Shown here: positions 42,797-54,063 of the stretch, piece by piece
How positions within the stretch are numbered: position 1 is the first letter of the stretch
Layout of the letters: each line of letters opens with the position of its first letter
NCBI RefSeq assembly: GCF_012489685.1
Contig: NC_080044.1
Span: 26,826,369 to 26,890,368 of the forward strand
Direction: 5' to 3'
DNA: 64,000 nucleotides
Source of the DNA: Lotus japonicus
Lineage: Eukaryota > Streptophyta > Magnoliopsida > Fabales > Fabaceae
Translations under genes and position numbers: made by a program
Notes under the pieces: generated by a model
What the model was told of the DNA's origin: nothing
The model's input: the letters and a program-made list of their open reading frames with translations, nothing else
Database searches by the model: none

Positions 42797-45036
42797 TGTA
42801 ACACCCCGTTTTTAATTAAAATAATGTTGGTATTTTATTTTAATTAAGATTATATTGTATGGTGGTTTAATAGATGATATAATAATACTTTAATGAAATA
42901 AAATATTTTTTTGTGATGCTGGGTGTGTTTTATGAAATGGAAGAGAGTTAGGGCGTGAAAGTTAGGATTAAAAATAGAGACAAGGACTAGGAGAGATTTT
43001 AGGATTTTTAGTTTAGCCCTTGAGGAATTAGGCTTAGATGGTTTAATAAGGATGGGGAAGAAGCTAAAGAAAAGAAAGAGGAGGACGCGTGAAAGAAGAA
43101 GAAAAAGAAAGAAGAGGACGCGTGAAAGAAGAAGGAAGAGGAAAGGAAGAGAACTAGGGTTCATCATCAATCACGATAAGGGTGTGAGCTTTATCCTATA
43201 ATTGTAGTATGATGATAGGTTGATGTAGAGCCATGCCTAGGAACCCTGAATTCGGAATTTTCGAAATTTGATTTTGAGGTAGAAGTGTTTCTGTCAGTTT
43301 TCTGTGCTGGGCAGGGAACTTCTTGGTCCGATATCACCCAGTTCTAGCGTTCAAATAAAAATTTGGTAAAATAATAAATTGTAGGGTTTTTAATCGGCTT
43401 TCCAGGCGTATAAAGAACGTAATTTTTGGTTTAGTAATGAGTTCTAGAGATCGTTTTTAGTGACCGATGTACCTGCTGTTTCTGTCAGTTTCTGTGCTGG
43501 ACAGCGAACTTCGTGGCCTGATATCACCCAGTTCTAAGGTTCAAATGAAAATTTGGTAAACTAAGAAATTGTAGGGTTTTTAATCAGCTTTCTATGCGTG
43601 TAAAGAACGTAATTTTTAGTTTAGTAATGAGTCCTGGAGATCGTTTTTAGTGACCGATGTGCCTGCTGTTTTTCGGAAAACGGACTACTGTACTTGTTTT
43701 TCAGAAAATTATTACTGTATCTGTTATTTAATTTGGGTACTCTTTTGAATTTTGGATATATGGATTATGGTGATTTATTTGAATTGGTTAGAATGAATAT
43801 TTTGAATTCAATAAGATGAATTATTGGAATTGGTTGTTGATGAAGTGAGAATTGTTGTATTGCTGTTTTGCAAATGTGATTATTTGATAACAGGTTGAAG
43901 TGTTGTTTGAGCAAATATGATGAGATTTTCATTATGGAAAGTGATGAAGAAATATGCTATTTAATGCATGTATAGAGTTGAGATGTTTGCACAAATACAC
44001 TTCATATAGTCAATAGACATGTCTGCTAGTTACTGCGGTGCTAGAGAGTGTTCCAGAACCCGGTGACAGAGGTATGTCTGCTAGTTACTGCGGAGCTAGA
44101 GAATGTCCCTAAACCGGGGTAGTTCTGGGATTCTGATAGACTTTATTTGGTGGTTAACTGTTCTGTGTGAACGCGGTGATACCGCTAAGGTTAACAGTTG
44201 GTACCACATGCATGTGCATTAGAGTTACACATTGAGTCTCACGTTTTTTAGTGGTCCTATGTGATGGAAGAGATATAAGAACTGTGATAGTTGTTGTTCG
44301 TAAATATCTGTGAATGATGTTGTTAGTAAAAGTTTGGATGACGTTTACTTTGTTAGAGATATTTTATTGTGGAACAAAGTTGCTAAGTAGAACTGTCTTT
44401 GGAAATAATGAGTAAGGAAAGTATTATTGTGAAGAGAAAGTTTTTATAATGTAAACTTATGTATTGTTCTTTCATTACCTGTTATTATGCTTAATTATAT
44501 GATGAAGTTCTCACCCTTCTGTTGGAATGATGTTCTATGTGACATCGTACAGGTACAGGTGCTAGTGTAGCATCTCATGAGAAGTAGACAGAGAGCTATA
44601 TACTGTTATTTAGATAGTTATCTAGTAGTATGAGGGTCAATTGCTCTGTATGTAACATTGGGGGACGTGGTTTAATAAATTATTTTGATGAGAGTAATTG
44701 ACAACTCTTTTTGGTTCTTTCTTTTGTAAGCTAGAGTTACATGGAGTTGACGTTTTTGGATGACCATAATGCCTATACTTCTTTTACTGAATTTTTTTTA
44801 TTGAAGTATGTCTGGAAGATGATTTTTTTGATGATTCTATTTATTTCCGTTGTGCAATGCATAAAAGATGAAGTATGATTATTTTATGAAATATTTTGAT
44901 CTAAAGTTTGAGAACGTGACATATGTTATTGAGGAGATATGTAGTCTTGGAATATTTTTGTAATGCTCTCTTTGAATACGCGTATAATCACTCTGATGTA
45001 AGTTTAAAGTAAACAAGGGGATTAGAGGGTGTTACA
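42797..45036 (+). mobile_element. Solo LTR (2.24 kb) nested in the MULE
   Basis: TGTAACACCCCG...AGGGTGTTACA with CCTAC duplicated at 42792-42796 and 45037-45041. It belongs to the broad TGTAA...GTGTTACA group but has little similarity to copies A-E. Orientation is a guess because both ends look alike when inverted. It carries a 190-bp tandem repeat (43288-43670) and a ~58-bp pair with GTCTGCTAGTTACTGCGG (about 44021-44120). Confidence 0.8.
43288..43670 (+). repeat. Two tandem copies of a ~190-bp unit in the solo LTR
   Basis: The unit starts TTTCTGTCAGTTT at about 43288 and 43479 and ends ACCGATGTRCCTGCTG. The copies differ at a modest number of positions. Confidence 0.85.
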
Positions 45037-46520
45037 CCTACTAAGGTTCTTAACATCACTACTAGGAAATCCCTGCTACTGGTATGGGGAACCTGGCTTG
45101 ATGTGGATATGTATGCTTGGATGGGGATTAATGAGTGTGGGTCGCGAGACATATTGCTCGGTGGTTAATTTGTAGCTTTAACTTTTGCTACAACAAGTAT
45201 TGGCTGGATGCTTATATGTGTCGGTTGTTTCTATTTGTTTCCTCCCATGTTTCTTTGTGATTCTGAGACCATTTCGGTTCCAAATTTTCATGTTGTGATT
45301 CATTGTTTATTTCTTATGTATTTGAAGTTTTGATTGTGGAACTGAGTTGATTTGTTCTCTGAGTAGTTTTACAGTATTTGAAATCATGCTTGAAGACGTT
45401 GTAGGAAAAAAAATGATGATCGAAATCTGGAAATCTGAAAAATTTGATGAAATCTGGAAATCTGGGTTTTGATGAAATCTGACAAAGTTAAAGCATTTGG
45501 GAATGAATTTTAGAAATTATTATTTGAGAACTGCTATATGGTATGAGAAGAAAATGCACGACGAGGCACGAGCTGACGTGGATCAGTGTTGAAATCCACT
45601 TTTTGCACCTTCTCTCTCCATTCTCTTCTTTCTCTCTTTCTGTTCATACATCATCTCCAACATTTTGCTGAAACCAACCCATCGATGTTGCTACTTTTTT
45701 TCAGATCTAACCACCACGCCCTGCCATCTTCCCTGCGAACCAAACCTCCAAGCTTGCGGCCCCAACCCCATCACAGTCATTCAATACACTGCTGTGATAC
45801 CCCACCAAAGGACAACCACCGTCGGACCCATGACGTATCGTCGTTGAACCTTTCTCCTGCATGCTGAAAACCCCAGATCTGCGTCGTTCCCTCCTCCGCA
45901 CCACGTTTCAAGCTACAGTGTTACCCGACAACCCTCCTCTCTCCCTTCGTGGTCTCTCATCTCTTTCTCTCCCTTTATGTGTGTTTGGCGGTGGTTGTGT
46001 GAAGAAAAGAGGGGGAAGGTCATCGACTGCAATTTGGAGCTCTGTTTGTTCAAATTGGTTCTTTAGTTTGATCGGAGGAGGGGATAGGGGCTTGATTCAC
46101 CGACCGCAAGCGTGGCAGAGGGGTTGAAGGATTTTGATGTGAACAGTTCAAAAGGATGAAGAAACATTATGATTGCCCCTGTTTTGTTTTATTTTGAATT
46201 AAAAAAATGTAATTTTTTAAAACTCGTGCGTGCTCGTGCGTCAAAGGCCTCGTGCCTCTTAGCATTTTCCTTATTATTTTTGTTTTATTTTTTAATTAAT
46301 AAGACAATTTTTTTACCCTTTTATCCTTTTTAGGATCTTTCAATCCTAGCCATTCATCTATAGAATATTCTTAGATTCTAAGATCTAACGGTTCTTAATA
46401 GTGGTCCACCCATGGACCAAAATGTTAATTGCCCACCCTAGTGGGCACCTATATTAACATATGTCTTCGGGTTGGTAAACTAAACTTAGCTGCCTGCTTA
46501 ACATTCTAAAATACTTAGAA

Positions 46521-46560
46521 CTAGTATTGATCCCGCCCCATGCACGGATGAAATAAGAAT
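46521..46560 (-). mobile_element. Possible Helitron 3' terminus
   Basis: On the minus strand the sequence reads CCGTGCATGGGGCGGGAT, then CAATACTAG followed by T. A GC-rich imperfect hairpin about 10 bp before CTAG|T matches the form of Helitron 3' ends. No 5' TC end was located. Confidence 0.35.
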
Positions 46561-46779
46561 ACTTTCCCAGATTTGATGTTTTTGATATTTTTACACAAAA
46601 AATCATTGAATTTTGTGTTTTTTTTTAAATCAAGTTGCAGAGACTTACAAAGAAAATAAACCGATGAAAGAAAACTTGTTGTTTAACAACTCTAGTGTAT
46701 TTGGGTATTTATACAGGTTATAAAGCACATTTAAAAAAAAGTAAGAGAAAGTCTATAGAATTTGTCTATGTCGGCATAA

Positions 46780-47160
46780 AAAAAATTTGCAGTAATTAAG
46801 AAGCCTTAAAATTTCTCTCAGCCGTTACAAATAAGTTGCGACATATTGACTTTTTTTAGAACAAATAGTAAGGAAAAATTATATGCTCAGATTATGACCC
46901 GTTCAGGTTATATCTTTTTTTTTTAACCAATTAGCAAAGTTAAAATTGATTTTGACTTCTACTTTTAATAAAAAAAATTGCACACATTAATGACCATTAA
47001 AATTCTCTCAACCGTTACATATTGAGCTCAATACTTTTTTTTAAAACAAATAATAAAGGGAAAATTAAATGCTCAGATTATGATCAATTTAATGCTCAGG
47101 TTATGACTTTTTTTAAACAATTAACAAAGTAAAAAATGATTTTGACTTCTAATTTTAATA
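46780..47160 (+). repeat. Two diverged tandem copies of a ~185-bp AT-rich unit
   Basis: CTCTCARCCGTTACA, ATGCTCAGATTATGA and AAATTGATTTTGACTTCTA recur in the same order about 185 bp apart. Flanking sequence to 47529 is AT-rich without genes. Confidence 0.7.
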
Positions 47161-47529
47161 TAAAAATAAGAGTATTTCAAAATAAAAATTTGCTTTTGGT
47201 TTTAATATAGTATACGATTTAAATTTAAATTTTAATATAAAAATGTATGAAAAGTAAAAGAAAAAAAACTCGGTCGTTAAAAAATGAGTATGAAAAATCT
47301 ACATCATTATGTTTTTATTTTTTATATAAATTTTTTAATATAAAAATTTAATAAATAATAGTTTGAACAGTGAAAAAGAGTTACTTTTTCAGTATACACT
47401 ATTTCCTTTATTAAAATATTTAAAATAAAGATATTTACTATTAATGTCTAATAATGGTAAAATTCAAAAAAAATGCCTAATAATGGTAGAAAAGTCACAA
47501 ATGAGTTGTTAAAAATAATTAATTATTTA

Positions 47530-47800
47530 CACTACAAGAATTAATGCTTTTAGTGGCCATCATTTTCGTCATTAAAAGCTTGAAAAATCGTCACTATGAG
47601 TATCTTATGACGAAATTGGCATTCGTCACTAGTCGTCACAAGTACTCAAGTCACTAATACATTAGTGACGATATTTTCAAATGTCACTAATGTTACTTTT
47701 TATTGTGACAATAATATCGTCACTAATATTTATACCCAATAATGACAAAATTAACCGCCACAAATGTTTTTACAATTCGCCACTAAAAGAACCCTTCAAG
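47530..47800 (+). mobile_element. CACTA-type transposon terminus with subterminal repeats
   Basis: CACTACAAGAATTAATGC at 47530 has the CACTACAAGAA terminus of plant CACTA elements. The next ~250 bp are full of CGTCACTAAT-type motifs in both orientations, as in CACTA subterminal regions. The opposite end (TTCTTGTAGTG) was not found up to 64000, so the extent is unknown; it may enclose the sequence up to 50279 and beyond. Confidence 0.65.
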
Positions 47801-49545
47801 GCCAAAATCCTATTTTGTCATTCATCATACTAATTAGCAACCAAAGACGTATTATACATCCATTGATCTGGATTGAACTATTTTGAACTTAAAAGGCCTA
47901 TCAAGTATCACTATTGGAAAATAATGCATAAACAGCATAAAATTACACAGTACTAATGGAGTTATGGATAAAGAAATGGGCATAGGATGCAACTGCTTCC
48001 CTTAAGCCAGAAGAAGGGTAAAACAGCATACATATGCAGATATGCTAATAAAAAACAACAAGAAAAAGAATAGCATTTCAAAAAAACAAAATTAGAATTG
48101 TGAAGTGCAGAACCAGACAAACAAAACAAGCAAGTTAACAAGTAAACAGCCCTGATTATGCGGCAAATTAAAAGACAAAGATCACCTTATTATGCAGAAC
48201 AAATTGACAGACAAAACCAACCTACTCTGCAGCAAATTAAAGGGAAAAGGTCACCTTACTATGCAGCAAAAAACATCAAAAAAAGCTAAAATTGCTATGC
48301 AACAAATTAATACTGAGCAAGGTAAAGCTTTAAATAAATGATTGAGCAAATTGAATATGTCAATTTAAATAAATTAAACAGCAATTTCGACAACTCCATG
48401 CATTCCTAGGTTTGTTCTATTCGATCATACTATTAGAGGGACGGAGGCAAACAAGCTATTTATTATAACATCAAGAAAGAGTGTAGCAAATCAACCAATA
48501 GCACCTAAATAAATTTAGAGGCAAGTGTAACTAGAAATAAGAAATCAAAATATAAACAATTTCTGATCCTAAATCCTCAGAATGGAGAGAAAAGGTGTAA
48601 CAAAATTACCTCACAAGGTTTGAATGCAGCAAACGACACATGATCCTTGACAAAGGTTCTGCATAGAAGAGAAAAGGGGCAATACAAAGGTTATAGAAAC
48701 AAAATCACAAAATGAATTTCAAGTACACCACATATCAAGAGAAACACACCAATCTAGCATCAAAGAGTTGCAAACCACATTACAAAAAAAAAAAAATGAA
48801 ATACTAGCTATTGGCTATTGGCTATTGCAGCAAGCATTGACATCAAAACCCATTCATGATATACGAGATATTATCACTAACTAGTGTGAGACGAGAGGAA
48901 GAGAACCCCTTTGATTTGGTCACTTGAAAGGGTGAGACAAGAGTTCCTTTAGCAAAGCTTCCCAACAATACTTGAAATGTAAGAGAATGGTGTCCATATG
49001 CAACCATATCTAAGCAACAAAAAATCATTAGTAGCTTTACCATTAGAGGATCCAACCCTTAAACAAGAAAAATGGTGATAACTGATTGGAGACCTCAATC
49101 CATTACCATTTACACGTATAACTGATTCGCTGTGAAGCCACCTCCTCTTCAGAGTTCATCCCCTGACTCGCTAGTCTTGGGGAGACAGAGAGGGACTAGA
49201 AAGCAAGGGGACCTGCACCAGTGGCATACTGAAGGAGCATGAGTAGGCATTGCAGTAAACTATAAAGCTCTTCTAATTCTCGGAAATAGTAATAACTTCT
49301 CAAACAAATTATGCAAACTAAATTTTTATACACACTTCTTCCATTCATTGTTCATACCTTGTTATTAAGGTGCTTTTGAGTAAGCTTGATTGATTCAGCC
49401 TCCTCTCTTAATAAAAAGAGAGTGCAGCAAAATGTGACATTATTGTAAAAGAAGTAACAGATCTGCAAAACTTTACAAAAAGTTAAGTGTGTCAAAACAA
49501 TAGTTTTACTAATATTAGTTGAACTGAAAAAAATATTTATAACGT
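47801..49545. other. Unassigned sequence, perhaps inside the CACTA element
   Basis: No recognised gene. 48140-48310 has four rough ~50-bp repeats with ATGCAGCAAATTAAA. A 70-codon minus frame at 48843-49055 has no recognisable domain. The minus-strand segment 49368-49425 is a short exon-like frame ending in AAC AAG|GTATG, of unknown origin. Confidence 0.35.
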
Positions 49546-49645
49546 ACCCCATCTTGGAGTTAGTCTTCAACTGCAGTAGCACCAAGTAGAATCAAATCCT
49601 TCTCAATTTGTTTTACTATGTGCTCCACAATCTGCACCTGTTCCG
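49546..49645 (-). pseudogene. P4-type ATPase (aminophospholipid flippase) exon fragment
   Basis: Minus-strand translation gives I-V-E-H-I-V-K-Q-I-E-K-D-L-I-L-L-G-A-T-A, then V-E-D, a TAA and L-Q-D-G. This matches the P-domain segment of plant ALA flippases before the D-K-M-E-T-A motif, where the stop is normally a lysine codon. An acceptor-like CAG precedes it and a donor G|GTACGT follows, so the exon seems complete but has a stop. The neighbouring ATPase exons are not recognisable. It lies between a CACTA end and an LTR element, so it may have been captured by a transposon. Confidence 0.65.
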
Positions 49646-49749
49646 GTATGGAACTACAGACTAGGGCTAATCAAATTAGAGAGCAAGCGAAGTAAACAAA
49701 CGAATGAAAATGCGTGAAATGATAGATCCCCCACCGCTTGGGTGGTGCC

Positions 49750-49759
49750 TGTTATTTAT
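49750..49759 (-). promoter_or_regulatory. TATA box upstream of the ATPase fragment
   Basis: CTATAAATAA on the minus strand, about 110 bp upstream of the exon fragment, in the right orientation and at a plausible distance for its transcription. Confidence 0.4.
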
Positions 49760-49769
49760 AGCTTGGATT

Positions 49770-50279
49770 TTAGTTCGACTGAACCATGGGTTGCCCGGCC
49801 CATTTTGTACATTATATTGGTCAGCCCAATTACGAAATAAGTCAGTGCGCCCATGTCAGACCACAAGCCCACAAGACACTAAAGCTTAGCATAAGACGAA
49901 AGTGTCTTTATCAAGCCCACAATTATGAAATCATGTCCTATGCAAATAAAATGGGCGCGCAAGCTCCAATGTCTAGAAATTTTAACAAAAGGCAAATAAT
50001 AATCACATTAATCCAACTTTCTCTCTTATCTCTTTTCTTTACGTGTAGACCAGGCTGACAAGTCTCCTCAACTGTCACTTCTTCTGCCCTTACCGTGACA
50101 AGTTTCAAGGTTATCATTGCTTCACCTGTCATAAATACATCAACAAGATACCCTGCATATATTTGGGAACTTGGTGCTACAGTATTATTAGGCACTCTTA
50201 AGTCCATTTAACACAACCATCGAGAAGGAAATAAATGTAATTAAAATCACAATCAAATTCACACACAAAAGGTCACACC
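49770..50279. other. Spacer between the ATPase fragment and the LTR element
   Basis: No gene recognised. It ends with ACACC (50275-50279), the 5' copy of the target duplication of the LTR element. Confidence 0.4.
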
Positions 50280-50949
50280 TGTAAGACCTGGATTTTCAGA
50301 ACAAGTTAAGTTTCCGACTCACACGTAGAATCAGTGTAAGCGTGACAGGAGTTTGATATTTGAGGAAGATTAATGAAGAAGAAAGTTCAGGAATTGCTTG
50401 AGGAATGTTGCGTAGTTGTTTTCGGAGTTAGTGCGAGTCGTCTGCACACCTGCCTTATGGCGAGCGTGTCCAGATAGGCTATTTCGCTCTTAAAGCAACG
50501 TTTTGAGTGAGATTTCGAACTCTCGGAAAATTTAAAGATTCTCTTTATTTTTCCATCGACCAGCGTTTCATTTCGGAACTCTGGACTGTACGCACGATAG
50601 GTTTCACTTTTCGGATGTCCGCCGACGCTAATTTCTTTGCTTCGAAACCCTATTTTCGAGCAATGGATGAAGACTTTTTCTATTCGGGACTTCTAACGAA
50701 GATTCCGTCCGCGTTGCCAGATTTGTTTCGATGTTTCCAATCTTTCTTCAGAAGGAAGTTTTGTCGTCCGGCGATCACAGCAAAAAGTAGTTTTTCGGGA
50801 CAGATTTAACTTACACCGCTTTTGAGATTTTCGATATCGTTTTTCCCATATCATAGATATTTGTTTTGAGTTCTGGATTTCTGACGCCAGAATCTCTCTT
50901 AGAATTCCTTGGTGAACGTGCTGCAAAAATCGGAATCGCGAAATTTTCA

Positions 50950-50979
50950 TTTTCCCGCGATTTCACCCGCCTATAAATA
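50950..50979 (+). promoter_or_regulatory. 5' LTR promoter: E2F-like site and TATA box
   Basis: TTTTCCCGCGA at 50950-50960 and TATAAATA at 50972-50979, 11 bp apart. The same block occurs at 59377-59405 in the 3' LTR and, divergent, at 6743-6773 in LTR copy C. Confidence 0.55.
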
Positions 50980-52664
50980 GCGTGAAAAAGCAAAAATCCT
51001 CTCATTTTCACCATTGGAGGCCCAAATTCGTGGAGAGCAAGGGGGGAGGAGATTTTCGCGAAAACTTGACCAATCTTCGTGCAGTTCGTCCCTACTTCTA
51101 GGTATCAAGGTAACTAACACGATTCCTACCTCTGATTGTTGTTTCTGTTGCGTTTCTGAAGTCGTTTCTGTGCTCTAAGTTTTGAGCTTTTCTAAAATTG
51201 TCCGATTTCTCTGATTTCTCGCTTGGGTTATGTTCCTTATGTTCCCCTGAGTCTAAAACCTCTGTCAGTAAACTCTGATTCGATTCAGTTGTCCAGGATC
51301 TGAAAAATTGACTCAAAACTCTTTTTGTCTCACATTTCGAAACTTTATTGTCGTAAAGCTATAATCTGACTTCGTGCCTTTAGGATTTGTTGTCACGGAT
51401 GTCATGAGGATCGTTGCTGTCAAATCTGTTTTCAGAACTGATAACTTTGAAGTTTTGAGCCTTTATTTTGGACCAAAATGCCCCTGCGTAGTCGTATTTC
51501 GACCCGATTGTCCGAAAATTGTTCTGACAGTTTCTTTACCTTAGTTTTACCCTAAAACTACCTTGTAAACTGGTTTGATCGAAGAAAAAGAGCCGAAGCC
51601 CTTTTCTCCTTATGGCCGTGGGTTTTTCCTAAGGGGGGGGGGAGTTTTTCGTTTTCGAAAACTTGTCCTTTCGTATCCGTTTTTCGTATTCTGAAGCTTT
51701 GATGCTTTGTCTATCGTTTATGTATTGTTTTGCGATCGAACTAATCGATTTTGTTTGAATTCTGCTTTGTTTTTCTCCGAGGTTCAGTTGAAGGAACTTT
51801 GGAATATTCAGAGCAACTGTTTGAGGACAACCTTGATTTCGAAGCTGGAACAGCTCGAGGTTAGGGCAACTTGCTATATTTAGCTATGATTTCATGATAG
51901 GCGTCGATAAACTCGACCTATGCTTTATCTGATGTTGTATATGATGATGATTTCTTGTTATGATTGTTTCATAACTTATGATATTGATGATGTGTTGAAT
52001 TGAGCGTTTTGACGCAACTTCAGAGTGGAGGTTCATTGATCCGGTGATCTTTGACATTTCGGGTTGGATGAACAAACCTAGGCAAGTCCAAATGTGGGGT
52101 TTGAGACTTAGCCATTTGTTGGGATTCGTTGGAATTCCTAGACTTTCCCCGGGAAATGTATTTTGGGTGGTTGATTTTTGGAAACTTAGAATGATAGAGC
52201 TTTCGAAAAATAAAGACTTGGGAAACTTAGACTTTGAGAAATAAACTCATAATTTGACTAATTTGAATTGAAATCATTTTTATTAACGTTTAAGCATAGG
52301 AGAACTGAAGGGGAAAAATATTTACGAAAGGCGGGGAAAAGTCGACCTTTGTTGTGGGTTTGGAGAGTTATCGGAATTGGGAAAGCCACTAAGGTGAGCT
52401 ATGGTGATGATTGAAAGTCACCGAGTACGTTAGTACTCTTGGGGAGTGTTGTGGAGCCGTGTTGTATTGACCGACACTAGACCCTCGTGTAATCTTGTTG
52501 GTGGAGTTGTGTTGTATTGACCGACACTAACTCTTGGGTTGTTTTGAGTTTGGGTCGGAGCAGTTTTTGACCATCGAGATTTGATGAGTCAGATGACTCA
52601 AGAAGTCATCAAGGGTGATCGCACTCCTTTCATAAATAATTGTCTTTTGTCGCCGAATCGACAT

Positions 52665-52850
52665 ATGCCTTCGAGTACAGTATATCTATATACCTTCGGG
52701 TACAATATATACCTTCGGGTACAGTATATGCCTTCGGGTACAGTATATCTATATACCTTCGGGTACAGTATATACCTTCGGGTACAGTATATGCCTTCGG
52801 GTACAGTATATCTATATACCTTCGGGTACAGTATATACCTTCGGATTTCA
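52665..52850 (+). repeat. 63-bp tandem array in the 5' LTR
   Basis: About three units built from ACCTTCGGGTACAGTAT and ATCTATAT. The array is repeated identically at about 61101-61286 in the 3' LTR. Confidence 0.9.
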
Positions 52851-53878
52851 CTGAAGCGTGAGACTTCGTGAAAGCATAAGACCCCATTGAAGCGTGAGAC
52901 TTCATGGAAGCGTGAGATTTCATCGTCGTTTACCCTAGGGCAACGACAGGGAACATTGGTTTAGTTGGATACGTGTGTGTTGGGAGGACGATACATTGTT
53001 TGACTAACCTTATCACCTAACTTCATATGTTGAGATTATGATGATTTGATGTTGATGAACATCGTTAGGTATTAATGATTGAACTGGGTAGGAGATTCGA
53101 GAACATGCTATGTATATACCTTAGAGTAGGCAATACATAATTTATATGTATAAATATACAACATATGTATATATTCCCATTATCACAAGTTGATTGTATA
53201 TCTATTGTATTCTGTAAGTTGACCCTAGCGCCTTGGCTTTGTTTGTATGTTTGTGTTTGGGCGGTCGGCCTGCTGCCAGGCGTCTGTCAGCCGGTTCGTG
53301 ATGATTCGTTGTGCGGGAAAGACCCGGAGCGGAACGACTATTACTGAAGCTTTCGACGAGGACCCGGACTTCATGCCTGATCGAGGGAGGGTCGATGATA
53401 GTAGTGTGGGGTATGGGTGGTTAGAGTCTTTTGGAGTTGGTTGTTACTGTAATAGCTCTGATTCGTTTTGCTTTTGGGACAGGGTAGGTTTCCGATGCAT
53501 GGCTTTTTGTGTGGTTCTCTTACGGAGGGATCACAGTGAGTCAGTCGGACCATAGGGGTCTTTGCTTAGGCCATTTTGAGGCCGACTTTCTCCTAGTGGT
53601 TTGTAATTATAATTTTCTCACTTACACTTCTGGGTTTGTATATTTGCCTGCGGGCGTACTACTTTGGAGTCACTGCGGCTTCGCGTGACATGGAGTGCAG
53701 CTGAGGCTGTACAGATGTATATATTGTATATCGGTTAGTTAGTTGTTGGGGTTTGTCTTTACTTTCTTATCACTTTGATTTAAAGGAAAGAAAACAAAAA
53801 AAAAATTATTACCTGTTTTCCGCGTAAAGATTATTTTTGGTTACTAAAGTGACACCTGGAAATCGGGGTGTTACATTG

Positions 53879-53890
53879 TGGTATCAGAGC
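53879..53890 (+). other. Primer binding site (initiator tRNA-Met)
   Basis: TGGTATCAGAGC starts three bases after the 5' LTR and is the standard plant sequence complementary to the 3' end of initiator tRNA-Met. Confidence 0.9.
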
Positions 53891-54063
53891 TTAGTCGAGT
53901 CTTTTGGGAGTCTTTGGGGAATAGGTCTTCTGTGCTAGGTTGTGTGACTCTGCAAAGAGTGAAAATTGATTGTCTGCAGAGCGATTTTCGCTCCAATTGT
54001 TTGCGTTACTACTTAATCGGATTGAGTGGTTTGTCTAGTGCTACCGTATGGCTAGTACTAACC

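Larger units (their letters stand above)
42172..46449. mobile_element. Non-autonomous Mutator-like element, 4.28 kb
   Basis: Terminal inverted repeats GGTGCCCATTAGGGTGGG (42172) and CCCACCCTAGTGGGCACC (ends 46449) match over about 25 bp with one mismatch. A perfect 9-bp duplication TATATTAAC lies at 42163-42171 and 46450-46458. No transposase was found. The open frames at 42320-42760 (minus) and 45586-46127 (plus) have no recognisable domain; they could be captured gene fragments. A solo LTR occupies 42797-45036. Confidence 0.88.
50280..53875 (+). repeat. 5' LTR (copy E1), 3596 bp
   Basis: TGTAAGACCTGG...GGGGTGTTACA. It contains the E2F-like site and TATA box at 50950-50979, donor GAG|GTTAGG (51860), stem-loop GAGTACGTTAGTACTC (52423-52438), a GTATTGACCGACACTA pair (about 52464 and 52512), a 63-bp tandem array, and acceptor CTGTCAG (53290). 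Exon-like sequence after the acceptor has no long ORF in frame. Confidence 0.95.

Noticed and set aside
48843..49055. 70-codon minus-strand frame
   Set aside because: No similarity recognised and no splice context; left as unassigned.
50507..51014. Open frames of 100, 85 and 67 codons repeated identically at 58933-59440
   Set aside because: Conserved only because the two LTRs are recent copies; they overlap the promoter block and have no recognisable domain.
52665..52850. Array of short repeats that could suggest CRISPR
   Set aside because: Units are contiguous without unique spacers, the organism is a plant, and the array sits in an LTR.
52581..52923. Overlapping open frames on both strands with Tyr-rich repeats, present again at 61017-61359
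   Set aside because: They are produced by the 63-bp tandem array in the LTR; the periodic peptides have no other support.
53247..53555. 102-codon frame near the LTR acceptor, repeated at 61683-61991
   Set aside because: It crosses the acceptor position and its start lies in the putative intron; only a possible relic of the LTR ORF, too weak to call.
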